Source of the DNA: Flammula alnicola | Lineage: Eukaryota; Basidiomycota; Agaricomycetes; Agaricales; Strophariaceae | Reading direction: 5' to 3' | Length of the DNA stretch: 64,000 nt | Assembly: GCA_015499995.1 (NCBI GenBank) | Contig: JADNRV010000153.1 | Coordinates: 1-64,000 of the forward strand | Shown: positions 1 to 10,859 of the stretch, in pieces | Position numbering within the stretch: position 1 is the first letter of the stretch | How the letters are laid out: each line of letters starts with the position of its first letter | Made by a program: the position numbers and the translations under genes | The notes under the pieces: model-generated | What the model saw: only the letters and a program-made list of their open reading frames with translations | Told to the model about the DNA's origin: nothing | Databases searched by the model: none

Positions 1-118
1 GTCTCCTTCTGCAGTTTGTAGGGCGGCGGTGAGCCGTTGACAAAGCTTTATGATCCCTGTTGAGACGTACAATAAAATTGTTCAGCGCGCGTTCGCCGCT
101 GGGTGAGAGGGTTGTCAT
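1..118 (-). CDS. 5' end of a serine beta-lactamase-like gene (copy 1, cut by window edge)
   Basis: Only the first exon and part of intron 1 lie in the window. The ATG is at 116-118 on the minus strand and opens with MTTLSPSGERALNNFI, the same start as copies 2 and 3 downstream. The first intron begins soon after at a GT following the NNFIV stretch, and the window edge falls inside that intron. The identical start, orientation and intron position show a third member of the tandem family. The catalytic exons would lie to the left of the window, so nothing can be said about whether this copy is functional. Confidence 0.6.
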   Translation of the reverse strand, partial: MTTLSPSGERALNNFIVRLNRDHKALSTAHRRPTNCRRR

Positions 119-864
119 GGAGTAAATTTCGAAGGAAGTGAGGATAAGGCTTCTTCACTTGGGGATGCATTATCCTCAAGATGTTGTCGGGTATTACAAG
201 TTCCGGGTGTCCGACATATTTCTCGCAGTGCATATGTATCAGACTGCAAAAATACATAGATGCGGTGGTAATAGTACGTTAAGTTTTAAGTACACTCACG
301 TTCGCAGATGAAATGTTCTCGGGTTCGACAACCTTGGCTTATCAGAGATGTTATTGGCACCATGTGTAACTGACAAGGGACTAGATCAAAGAATTGTAGA
401 AATCGAGGAGAATTAGAATTAGAATTAGAATTAATTTTGGCTGACTACATTACATAAGTAATTCAGTAACTATGCTACCTCGCCAGCGCATCGTGATAAG
501 CAGGCGAAAATCAAACATAAGAGATACGGAGACGAGAGGAGGAGGAGGAGCCTTGCGGATTGACAGCAATACTCAAGTCACGTGACTGACCCTACGGCAA
601 TAGCCTACAGGCTACAATGTAACAATCGTACAAATTTTCCATGTAACAATTCACGACTTAGATGGCAGGGGTAAAGCTTCAAGAAGCTCAGAGAAGATCT
701 AGACAATAGCCAGGTAGCCCACAAGGATTTTTAGGAAGAGCATGCTTAGCAGATAACCTGTTTGAAAATCTCGAGTCAAGTTGTTTAGTCTGTCATTGGA
801 AGCAGCAATGCACGGATATAGCCTTCCATATTGTTACGACTACAATTTACCTGTAGATAGAAAC
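119..864. other. Spacer between beta-lactamase copies 1 and 2
   Basis: No gene is seen. The part from about 640 to 864 is the 3' flank of copy 2 and is clearly similar to 4170-4410 downstream of copy 3, so the duplicated unit includes about 230 bp of 3' flank. A short AATTAG microsatellite sits at 411-433, and a GTCACGTGAC palindrome at 578-587. Confidence 0.6.
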
Positions 865-2559
865 TTATAAACCATCAGAACCAGTATTCAAGGCAGAGTA
901 GAGTACGGCTTCGAGATTTGAAGAGAATTGTGCTGCCTCTGGATCGATAGCTGGCACCACTTGAACTCCGAAGACAACAGCAATTCCACTCGTTGGGTCG
1001 ATAAAATGTGATGTCCCTGCCCATCCTGACCCTTAGATGCATTTGAACATCAGACGTAGAGTAGACTTTAAACAAGGGTACATACAAAAAACAGATCCCT
1101 TCCTCCGATGTTGTGGCCAGTCTTGAGTGCATATTGCCCCTGCTGTGCCCCATTGCGTTCCTGGAAAACTGATCAACTCGGATAGCGACTTGGCACCTTT
1201 CTCAGTGAGCGCTGGCTCAAAGATCTGGTGAACGGTCTCTTCTTTAAGAATCGGATTGACAACAGGCCGACCAGCTAAAAGGAAGGCGATCAGCTCGCTG
1301 GCAATATGCAAAAAAGCTAGCACTTTTCATACCGTTAATCTGCAGTATGTGGCGCAGGAGCTTGAGATAATCTCTCATGGAGCTGTACATGCCTACTCCT
1401 CCCATATGGACACTAACTGAAAACGCAGGGCGAGATGTTTACAAAAATAGAACACTACCTAAGGATTAACTTTACACACCTTTCTCAAAATCCTGCTCAA
1501 TGATTTTTCGCTGATTCGCCCATGGATTGAGGGCACCATCCTCTCCACGGAAGGTGAGCGCAACGAGACGCCTTTTCAAAGCAGGCGTCAAGTAGAATGA
1601 CGACTCCATACCAAGAGGACCGAAAATGTATTCTTTGCTTTAGAATGAATGGAAGATATTCGGTTTGAGGACTAACGCTAAGTCAAGTTTGAACAATACG
1701 AACCAGAACTCTTCTAGAGACTTCCCGGACACCTTCTCGACAATGAACCCTAGCACATCGGAACTGAACCCATACACGACTGTAAGGAGGAATTTATCAG
1801 TCAAGGTAGTAGAATAATATGGTTTAAACTTACAGTCAGTGCCAGGTTCAAATTTGAGGGGCAAAGCCGGCAAGTCTCCCTGAAAAATAGCTCAATAAAG
1901 ATGAGTGCCTCACGTTAGAAGAGAACGTACTATGATGACCTGAAGGAAGCTAGATATAGGATCCTGCGTTCCGTAGATTTCTTTTGACGTATATGCGTCA
2001 GGAAGATAGTCAGGGTGTTCGCGCACCACTGGGTAGAATAATCCACTGCTGAAATTGAGAACATGCTTAAGGGTTAGGACGGTTTCTGCTGGTCGGAAAG
2101 TTGTTTTCTGTGTCGAAGTATCGTCCACTATTATAGGGTCACGAAATTCGGGCAAATAGTCACTCAGAGGCGTGTCGAAGCTGATTTTGCCTTGTTCGAC
2201 GAGCTTCAGAGCAGCCAACTGTGATCCTCGGCCTTTAGTATATTAATCTACAATGTGGAGGAAGCATAAACGCACTGCGGCAATCAGCTTTGTTTGACTG
2301 CAAAGCCAAAAAACGCTATCAGGGTTGACTTCACCGCTGGCTGGGTCGTTTACGACGTTTGTGCCTCCTCCCTGGAAGAATATTTCGCCATCGATGTTCG
2401 AGACTCCAAAGACAAAGCCAGGAATTTTCTTTGCTTCGACTGTTTCCTTCTGCAGTTTGTAGGGCGGTGGTGAGCGGTTGGCGAAACTGTATGATGCCTA
2501 TTGAGACGTACGATGAAATTGTTGAGCGCGCGTTCGCCACTGAAAGACAGGGTCGTCAT
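865..2559 (-). CDS. Serine beta-lactamase/transpeptidase-like hydrolase (copy 2)
   Basis: Multi-exon gene, start ATG at 2557-2559, stop at 865-867. Exon 1 (MTTLSFSGERALNNFI...) joins to a KKIPGFVFGVSNIDGEI segment. The nucleophile motif SxxK is visible as S-Q-T-K just before the third exon (near 2290). The family tyrosine motif reads VYGFSSDVLG (near 1770), with F where class C enzymes have N. The C-terminal motif reads GWAGTSHF (near 1010). Intron positions match copy 3. All exons can be joined in frame, so the copy looks intact. The family (class C beta-lactamase/EstB-like, PF00144) covers esterases, amidases and lactamases; the substrate cannot be read here. No signal peptide is seen, so it is probably intracellular. 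Exact exon borders are approximate. Confidence 0.8.
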
Positions 2560-4410
2560 GCTGCAACTCTGGAAGGAATCGACAATAAGGCTACTTTGCT
2601 CAAGCTCGGTGAGACTCTTGCATTTGCCTCAATATGTTATCGGGTTTTATAGGTTCAGGGTACAATAGGGAAGTTCACGATTGCGCTACATGCGACGAAG
2701 ACACGGGCAATGGAAGGCACCTTTCGTCTGGACATAGGTCACCCTGACGAGGGGTTAGCGCCGTAGCGGGCAAATCGGCGAAATCAACCCCCTGGGGTCG
2801 AGGAATGGCAGGATGTCACAGCCATCACAATCCACTACTACGGCAAACGGTGCGATCATTGACATTAGGGTAGTTCAAAGTTGGCCGCCGCTCGCCGTCA
2901 CATTCCGCATTTCGCTTTTGATGGGTTACATAACCGTCAAATTTCAACCTCCGCTCGCGTACGTGACAACACTGTTTTGAACGCGTTCATATTTGGTTCA
3001 TATTGACTTTCATTTCAACCACTTTCAATCAAGCAATATTTATCTTTAATATAAATGACATAATATCCGGAAGTTTTCTGAGAGAGCCTCATACAAAACC
3101 TAGGGTAGGGCTTCTTGATGTTTCTAAGATTTCCTTGAGATTTCCATCGTATCATACCTGTAATATAATTGTTAACCTAATAATAATTTTTTGTTTTCAA
3201 ACTTGAGAAACCGGATCCAAGAAATATTTAAGGCAGTATTGCCGTACCATTGGATATCGTTGCAGACTTCCCTTGCAAACAGTGAAAAAGGCCGTCACAT
3301 CAAAGTCACGGAGCGGAAATTGAAAATTGAATGTTATGTAACCCATCAAAAGCGAAATGCGAAATGTGACGGCGAGCGGCGGCCAACTTTGAACTACCCT
3401 ATTGCAATGATTACATAATCCGATAGATAACATGCGATTTGCGACTCCCCTCTTCCCTCACCGTTTACTTCCTCTTCTTTGCGTTCACCATATAATCAGC
3501 ATAGAGATTTTTCTCAATGTCAAAGGCTCAGTAAAGATATGGGGAAGGTGAAGGAGCAAGTTAAGGAGGAGGAGTCAGAGGAGGAATTGCAGAAACGCGA
3601 GAGGTCAGCTATGATGTCAGCAGCGCAGCCGTCGGGGAAATGGGCTCGAAAACGTTGATAAGTAGGACTGGAGTACGGTCGAACCCCCTCCGTGGACGGC
3701 CCAGGCTATGGGTTATTGAAGGTTATGGTTATGAGAAGCAATTTTTGGTGCAAACTTATGACGATTTGGTAACCAACAAACTATGGGTTATGGCCCGGGA
3801 ATCGGGATATGTGCTACTACTTATGTAAGAGGGAAAGGTTCTACTGTATATTTCGCAGCGCGCGCTATCTCCTGAGTCATTTTGAGCTCATCTACGCGAG
3901 CCCTGACTCCTGAGGCCTGAGGCCTGAGGCGTGATATCCCCGGATGGGTTGATTTCGCCGATTTGCCCGCTGGCAGCCCTTAAGTAGCACCAGCCTACAA
4001 CCGATTATCGATACCCCAGCAAAACTTTGTACCAGCACACCAACAAAAAGTCTGGCGGCCCCAGCTCTGTGGATGACAAAACACATTGGAAATAAAGCAG
4101 AGAAAACCCTAGAAAAACCAACACAAGCGCCAACGAAAGTTCTCAATCTATATTTCTCATTAACTTCTTCAAATTCATGACTTGGATGGCAGAGCTTGAA
4201 GCTCAGAGAAGGCCTAGACAATAATCAGGCAACCTACAAGCATGTTTAGGGAAGAGGCATAAATTCGGCTAGAGTGCCATTGCAAATAACCTGTTTGAAA
4301 ATGTCGAGTCAAGTTATTTTAATATTCAGCTTGTCGTTGGAGCAACATTGTACAGACATAGCCACAGCCTTCCACATTGTTATGACTACAATTTACCTGT
4401 GAATAGAAAC
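2560..4410. other. Spacer between beta-lactamase copies 2 and 3, holding a TIR element
   Basis: No convincing gene. The spacer contains the 532-bp inverted-repeat element described separately, flanked at a distance by a 26-bp inverted repeat (2765-2790 and 3946-3971). The stretch 4170-4410 is the 3' flank of copy 3. Short open frames here are not supported by any recognisable protein. Confidence 0.6.
2868..3399. mobile_element. MITE-like element with long terminal inverted repeats and TA target duplication
   Basis: The ends are inverted copies. The left end starts GGGTAGTTCAAAGTTGGCC and the right end is its complement. About 66 bp match with one mismatch (2868-2934 against 3333-3399), and a looser match extends inward to about 120 bp. 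Both ends are flanked by TA (2866-2867 and 3400-3401), the target duplication of Tc1/mariner-type elements. The AT-rich interior has no transposase, so it would be non-autonomous. A longer target duplication cannot be excluded. Confidence 0.75.
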
Positions 4411-6103
4411 TTATAAACCTTCAGAACCAGTATTCAAGGCAGAGTAGAGCAAGGCTTCGAGCTTTGAAGAGAATTGTACAACTTCTGCATCGCCATATGG
4501 TACCACTTGAACGCCGAAGACAACAGCAATTCCGCTCGTTGGGTCGATAAAATGTGTTGTCCCTGCCCATCCTCCCCCTGATATGCATTTGAACATGAGA
4601 CGTAAAGTAGACTTTAAACGAGGGTACGTACAAAAAACAGATCCCTTCCTCCGATGCTGTGGCCAGTCTTGGGTGCATATCGCCAATGCAGTGCCCCACT
4701 GCGTTCCTGGCAATGTGATAAACTCGGATAGCGACTTGGCACCTTTCTCAGTGAGCGCTGGCTCAAAGATCTGGTGAACGGTCTCTTCTTTAAGAATCGG
4801 ATTGACGACAGGCCGGCCAGCTGAAAGGAAGGCGATCAGCTTGTCGGCAATATGCAAACAAACCAGCCCTTTCCATACCGTTAATCTGCAGTATGTGGCG
4901 CAGGAGCTTGAGATAATCTCTCATGGAGCTGTACAGGCCTACTCCTCCCATATGGACACTAACTGAAAACGCAGGGCAGTATGTCAAAAAATAGAACTAT
5001 ATCTAAGGATTAACTTTGCGAACCTTTCTCAGGATCCTGCTCAATGATTTTGAGCTGATTCGCCCATGGATTTAGGCCACCATCCTCTCCACGGAAGGTG
5101 AGCGCGACGAGACGCCTTTTCAAAGCAGGCGTCAAGTAGAATGACGACTCCATACCAAGAGGACCAAAAATATGTTCTTTGCTTTGGAATGAATGGAACA
5201 TATTCGGTTTGAGGACTAACACTAAGTCAAGTTGGAACAATACGAACCAGAACTCTTCTAGAGTCTTCCCGGACACCTTCTCGACAATGAAACCCAGCAC
5301 ATCGGAACTGAACCCATACACGACTGTAAGGAGGAATTTATCAGTCAAGGCAGTAGAATAATATGATTTAAGCTTACAGTCGGTGCCAGGTTCAAATTTG
5401 AGGGGCAAAGCCGGTAAGTCTCCCTGAAAAATAGGTCAATAAAGATGAGTGCCTCACGTTAGAAGAGAACATACTGTGATGACCCGAAGGAAGCTAGATA
5501 TAGGATCTTGCGTTCCGTGGATTTCTTTTGACGTGTATGCGTCAGGAAGACTGTTAGGGCCTTCACGCGCTACTGGGTAGAATAATCCACTACTGAAATT
5601 GAGAACATGCTTAAGGGTTAGGACAGTCTCTGCTGGTCGGAAAGTTGTTTTCTGTGTCGAAGTATCGTCCACTATTATAGGATTACGAAATTCGGGCAAA
5701 TAGTCACTCAGAGGTGTGTCAAAGCTGATTTTGCCTTGTTCGACGAGCTTCAGAGCAGCCAACTGTGATCCTCGGCCTTTAGTATATTAATCTACAATGT
5801 GGAGGAGGTATAAACGCACTGCGGCAATCATCTTTGTTTGACTGCAAAGCCAGAAAACGCTATCAGGGTTGACTTCACCGCTGGCTGGGTCGTTTACGAT
5901 GTTTGTGCCTCCTCCCTGGAAGAATATTTCGCCATCGACGTTCGAGACTCCAAAGACAAAGCCAGGAATTTTCTTTGCTTCGACTGTTTCCTTCTGCAGT
6001 TTGTAGGGCGGTGGTGAGCGGTTGGCGAAACTGTATGATGCCTATTGAGACGTACGATGAAATTGTTGAGCGCGCGTTCGCCGCTGGGAGACAGGGTCGT
6101 CAT
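4411..6103 (-). CDS. Serine beta-lactamase/transpeptidase-like hydrolase (copy 3)
   Basis: Close paralogue of copy 2, with ATG at 6101-6103 and stop at 4411-4413. The same order of parts is seen: start MTTLSPSGERALNNFI, the GVSNIDGEIFFQGGG block, S-Q-T-K nucleophile motif, MAALKLVEQGKISFDTPLSD, VYGFSSDVLGFIVEKVSGK, the SVHMGGVGLYSSMRDYL exon, and GWAGTTHFIDPTSG near the C terminus. A short intron separates KGSVF from GGWAGTTHF, and the reading frame closes correctly after its removal. The gene is probably a functional esterase, amidase or lactamase-fold enzyme of unknown substrate. High similarity to copy 2, including introns and 3' flank, points to recent tandem duplication. Confidence 0.82.
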
Positions 6104-6568
6104 GCTGCAACTCTGGAAGGAATCGATGATAAGGCTTCTTTGCTCAAGCTCGGTGGGAACAGGTGAGCGACTCTTGCAATTGCCTGGTATTATAGGTTCC
6201 GGGTACAATATCTGATGTATATTTTTAAGCTACATTGCCTTTATAAGATGGTCAGATGGCATACATTGATCAAGCTTATTTAATATCGCTCACGTACGGG
6301 CCTGTGAATTATGGGAAAAGGGGAATCTCCATCGACATGGGTGTGACTAGAATTTGAAGAACTGTTACTCATCCTGGTGATTGAGGATGACAAAGTGCGG
6401 AGAGAAAAATTGTCGATGGCGCCCAGCGGCCCCCGCCGGTCATGGCATGCGCATAAATCCTGGACCCGAAAGAATATTAACCAGAAACAATGGAGGAGCT
6501 ATCTCAGTTGTATTCAGCGCCCAGCTTATTGTACCCTGGTGCGAGTTTAGGATCTGTGCCGCTTCCGA
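6104..6568. other. Intergenic, nothing recognised
   Basis: Upstream region of beta-lactamase copy 3, which should hold its promoter. No TATA-like or other element stands out, and open frames here do not resemble a known protein. Confidence 0.5.
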
Positions 6569-6820
6569 TCATGTAGGCGACGTAACGGCTGCTGGTAGTA
6601 GGGATGTCGATACGTGCAAGAAGAATGGTCTGATGACGGTGGACTGCCAATCAATGACCCCTGTAATCTTGCATGGGTCGGTAGCAGTGGCGACAATGTT
6701 GTCCTCATGCATATCTGGGTGCCAGAGCGTGAATGTTGTGAGGGTAGGAGTGAGGAATGGCTCGAGGTTGTCATAGTCATCCAAAAGGGCGAGATGTTCG
6801 TCGAATTGAGGTAAGATAGG
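6569..6820 (-). pseudogene. Relic of an AIM9/APH-like phosphotransferase (C-terminal lobe)
   Basis: The minus strand encodes a short piece with the core of the aminoglycoside-phosphotransferase fold: FDEHLALLDDYDNLEPFL, then LWHPDMHEDNI (catalytic H-x-D followed four residues on by N), then KITGVIDWQSTVIRPFF (metal-binding D with W). In fungi this arrangement is typical of the AIM9/FMP29 mitochondrial family. The N-terminal lobe is missing and the frame ends soon after the DWQ block. The upstream side is interrupted by a transposon nest, with part of the sequence repeated in inverted orientation near 8710-8770. It is a fragment and not a working gene. Confidence 0.65.
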
Positions 6821-7091
6821 GCTCATGCACACTCGACAAGCCCTGTAACGTGTGACAACAATCACGTGATTCGAATTTGGCAGACGATTCAAACAGGACC
6901 CCTGATAATCCTGGGGAAACTCAGATACGGATCCACCTCAAAACCGCGGCCGGAGGCCGCGGAACCCGGATACTGTTACTGATAGCGTCCACCTATGGTC
7001 AACATTGCTAGCCTCAAACATAGATCCAAAGTCCACCTATAAACCTTGAACGTCAACCCAACCTGGATACCGTCCACCTATTGTCGACCGT

Positions 7092-7500
7092 GGGCCCTAG
7101 GGAACTGCACGGGTATCGCTGCGGGTTACGCGGGTTTTTCGATGTCTAGCACGTAGTATTTGTCAATACGAATTTTTTGCAATTTTTTTTATGCAAAACG
7201 GTTGAAAACTGACCAAGTTATGCATTTTTTAAGTTTGGTACTCAAAGGTTCGAAATTGATGTCACACGGGCCACGGGTAAGCGTCACGGGTGTCACAAAT
7301 ACCCGTGACGCTTACCCGTGGCCCGTGTGACATCAATTTCGAACCTTTGAGTACCAAACTTAAAAAATGCATAACTTGGTCAGTTTTCAACCGTTTTGCA
7401 TAAAAAAAATTGCAAAAAATTCGTATTGACAAATACTACGTGCTAGACATCGAAAAACCCGCGTAACCCGCAGCGATACCCGTGCAGTTCCCTAAGGTCC
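7092..7500. repeat. Giant near-perfect palindrome (fold-back), 11-bp loop
   Basis: The arms 7099-7290 and 7302-7493 are inverted copies, with no mismatch seen over 192 bp; a weaker match extends a few bases further. The loop is 7291-7301 (TGTCACAAATA). Flanking direct repeats CCGTGGGCCC (7088-7097) and CCGTGGCCC (7499-7507) could be a 9-10 bp target duplication. Long TIRs plus a 9-bp duplication would fit a Mutator-like fold-back element, but that assignment is an inference. Confidence 0.8.
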
Positions 7501-7533
7501 GTGGCCCATGATGGGCCAGTGGCCTGCCCTGAT

Positions 7534-7990
7534 TAAGGCTGAGCGCGAGTGCAAGTGTCATACAAGTACTCATGAGTTTACTTGTGGGAATACTCACATG
7601 AGTACCTACTCGCGAGTGCGAGTCACTCGTGGGAAAATACTCGTGCAAGTGCAAGTATGGATTCTGGAAAAGGAAATACTTGTGAGTATTTGAGAATATT
7701 GCTTAAACATCACTTTTAGCAGTGTAAAAAGCTACTATCATACATTTCTTATTAAAATAAGGGTTTTATACATCCTATGCTTCCTTAACATACTTATTTT
7801 ATGTAGCAATGAGTGATCTTGGGCAAGTTACTTGCAAGCTTACTCGTGGGAATACTCGTGTGAGTATGTACTTGCGAGTTCAAGTACTCGTGGGAAAAAA
7901 TCTTTGAGAGTGCGAGTATGGCTTTCTGAGGCCCAAGTACTTGCAGCTGCGAGTGCAAGTAACTCGCGAGTGCACTCGCGCTCAGCCTTA
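7534..7990. mobile_element. Second hAT-like MITE nested inside the first
   Basis: The left end starts TAAGGCTGAGCGCGAGTGC and the right end is its exact complement. The 8-bp direct repeat GCCCTGAT flanks both ends (7526-7533 and 7991-7998). The two subterminal blocks (about 7540-7690 and 7825-7975) are packed with short ACTCG/CGAGT and AAGTACT-like motifs in both orientations, while the centre is AT-rich. Dense subterminal motifs are typical of transposase binding sites in hAT elements. It codes for nothing. Confidence 0.8.
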
Positions 7991-8522
7991 GCCCTGATCG
8001 GTCTCAGTGCAACATTGGACCAACACCAACCAGAACAATGCTTAACCGTTAGTTGGGCCACCTGGGACCTCTGACGACTTTTTTGATACAGTGCCCAACA
8101 ATGCCATACTTCTGTAGCTATAATAAATTCTTTCTGCGTGGAATTGGGAATTTGTTTGCTTTACATGAATCTCTCCATGATGCATTAGCTGTGTTGCCCT
8201 GCCAGTGGAAAGAAGGGAAATGAGGGTAATGATGGAGATATATAGTAGCTTTTTATGATACATACCATGGCTAAAGCCTGCAGAGAGCTTTCGTGTATGC
8301 TTACAGGGCTCAGGAATTTTTTTTAGGATTTTTAGAAATTTTGGGAGATTTTTTTGAACTCGGATACATAGTCCACCTAAAACTGGGCGAAATTTTGAGT
8401 CGGGTACAAAGTCCACCAAAAAATCCGCCCCAAACGCAAAAATTGTGTCCACCCATTTTCCGCCCAAAATCGCTGATTTTGTATCTGAGTTCCCTCAGGA
8501 TTATCAGGGGTCCTATTCAAAC

Positions 8523-10859
8523 TCATTTGGACAGACGTGACAGTCCCATCATGTTGTTCGCAGACATATTGCTTTTGAATGATCACCTTCCACAGACAAG
8601 AAATAAAAAATGTAGCTCCTGAGAATCACTCTAAATTGCATTTACCATAGTTCTCAGGGAGCCAAATTTTAATTAAGGTCGTTGAAATGGCTAACATTCA
8701 AAAAGTATGGTTTGTCACGCAAATCACGTGAGGGCTTGTCGAATGTGCATGAGCCCTATCTTATATCGGGATGTCGCTTTATCAAAGCTCGTTCGCAGGC
8801 AGAAAGTGCGTGGGCGTACGCGTACGCATGAACGTCGGGCCCTAGGGTTGCGTTTAGAATCCGTCCATGGCTCAAAGAAAACTGAATGGCTCACAAGGCC
8901 CTTTATCTATATCCAACGCAGCCCTTCAGCCTCTCCAGAACTCACTACCTACACTTGGCCCAATGTATAAACACCCCGCTTTCGGAGTAGGAGCGACGTC
9001 TGCAGGATAGAGGCTACGACCTCGTAAGGCGGATGGCAAATTTTCTTAAAGTAAAGGCTTCCGATCTGCGAGAAACGTACGTGTAGCATAACTTTCTCAA
9101 CTGCGACAATCATTGCGATGATATCGAGGACCACTGGAACTGTGAGCTCCTCGTCTCAGCATCGCGACCGTAGTGGCACGCCTGGCACCTTTTCGTAGAT
9201 GATAGATTTTGTTCCCAACAGGCGTGCTCTCTGCGCGAGAGCTTCATGCTAGGACACGAGGAACCGGGATTTCTAGTTCCGAACATATTTCATTGTGGCA
9301 ACTTCGCTCGCCGTCATGTAAGTTGGGGACTAGCCACAGGAAATGGAATGAGCGCGGCCTTGACCGCGACATCCGCTACGGTGGATACGTCGAATGAAAC
9401 ATATCTCGCGGCGAGCTCTGACAGGATGTCAGATGGACCGTGGGATAGAATTTGAAAACACACGCTTCTCGTCGTTGTAGAGCCAATGTCCCTTCGTAAA
9501 CGAAAAAAGCTTTTTGTAGATCTACCAGGTGTGAGATTTATTCTTCCTTGCTCAAACATCAAGAAAGCTTACCGTTTATCGACAGGTGAAATGCACGAAC
9601 GATGAATGTTCCAGGCGGCCAGAGGAAGCCTCTTGGAGAAATGCGACAACATCCAGGTGCCTAAATGTCTTGAGGTATGTAGAAGCGATGATGACCTCTG
9701 GTGAGTGACAGTTCGCCAGGGGTAGTGCAGCCCAGACGAGAATTGCAGGTCTCTTCACTCACTAGCAATCGAGGTCGGATGAAAATTTCCATTGATAAGG
9801 CTTCGAGTGCACATACCGCGTTCACGTTTCAAGGAAACTAAAGAGGATATTGCGAAATTGCGCAATGCAGTTCGAGATTCTTCGACAAGCTAAGCATCCT
9901 CTCGGCGTCGTTCAGAGTGAGGACAGACTCTGGTATAATTTAAGAGGTAAAAGAAGGCGGTAAGGATATCACTCTCGACGAGTGGCCGAACAACTTTTTG
10001 GCAACTTCAAGTTGAAGAAAGCTGAAGCGAATTGAACGCGCGAAAAACGAGATTGGATGTCAGCTGATCAGTGATCGTCATGTGCTCATCAAATGAACAA
10101 CGCGTTTCGGAATTTCCTCGCGTTTCAAATTCTTCAAGTTCCTGTCACGGTCGGACTGTCCTCAGTGCTGAGTGTCCTGGACTCCTGCGCCAAGAATTTA
10201 ACGTTTTTCGTTGAACGTTAACGTTAACGTTCAACTATGACTTCGCCAACTTCGGCAGGAATCGCGAGAGCTTGTCAAAAGCAAGCTCTACAATGCAATG
10301 ATTCGACTGTCCGGATGCTTCCGGATGACACTTGATTCCTTCCTGACACGGTCTCCTGCGCCGACCTGGATTCTTTCCCCGTCAAAAATAGAGGACACAT
10401 CAAGGAATGTGGCATATAGTCGGTGCGGTGTTTTTGCCAAAGAAGTTTACACAACTCACCCTGTTAAGTAACAGTAACTTAAGTATAGCTCGTAGTCCTC
10501 TTATGCCGAAATTCTCCCTGCTGCCTTGCTGGGCGCTGGTGACTGCCGCGTACCCATGGCCAACAAGATTGGTGTCAAACTGACATGGATGGCGGGACAG
10601 TCCGAGTCCTATGAAAAGGATGTTCTGTTGAGACTTGCCGTTGGCCACATCTCGTCAGTCTTAGGCATTCCACACCGTGAACAGGCTCCAACTCCACTCC
10701 ATGAGTCAATCTTGGACAGAAGGCTCGCCAAGAGGTAATAAAACCAGCAAATGTTATGAATTACAGACGTTCACCCGCATTCAACCCAGGGCGACTGCTC
10801 CTCACCTTCTGTACTCCGAATCTCGAAAAGAAGGGTACATACCCTCGCACCGTTATACC
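8523..10859. other. Gene-poor region with relic sequence
   Basis: About 2.3 kb with no gene I can support. The stretch 8707-8770 repeats, inverted, part of the AIM9-like relic at 6815-6875, and 8850-8960 could encode a piece of its N-terminal side (KKTEWLTRPF). Two open frames on the minus strand (about 9314-9562 and 9576-9758) look partly protein-like, but I cannot join or name them. A perfect 24-bp palindrome, TTGAACGTTAAC plus its complement, sits at 10211-10234. Confidence 0.5.

Larger units (their letters stand above)
6895..8514. mobile_element. hAT-like non-autonomous element, 1.62 kb, with nested insertions
   Basis: The ends are inverted repeats of about 34 bp. The left end begins AGGACCCCTGATAATCC and the right end closes GGATTATCAGGGGTCCT. 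The 8-bp direct repeat ATTCAAAC lies immediately outside both ends (6887-6894 and 8515-8522), the target duplication size of hAT elements. No transposase is visible. Both arms carry repeated GTCCACCT motifs. The interior holds a ~400-bp palindrome (7092-7500) and a second element with its own 8-bp duplication (7534-7990). Confidence 0.8.

Noticed and set aside
411..433. AATTAG repeat as a possible regulatory array
   Set aside because: A simple microsatellite of fewer than four units; nothing ties it to a function.
3896..3930. GAGGCCT repeats as a possible recombination site
   Set aside because: Only three short units, most likely a simple repeat.
7436..8074. Short frames inside the inner MITE
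   Set aside because: Their residues only reflect the repeated ACTCG-type motifs; no protein is encoded.
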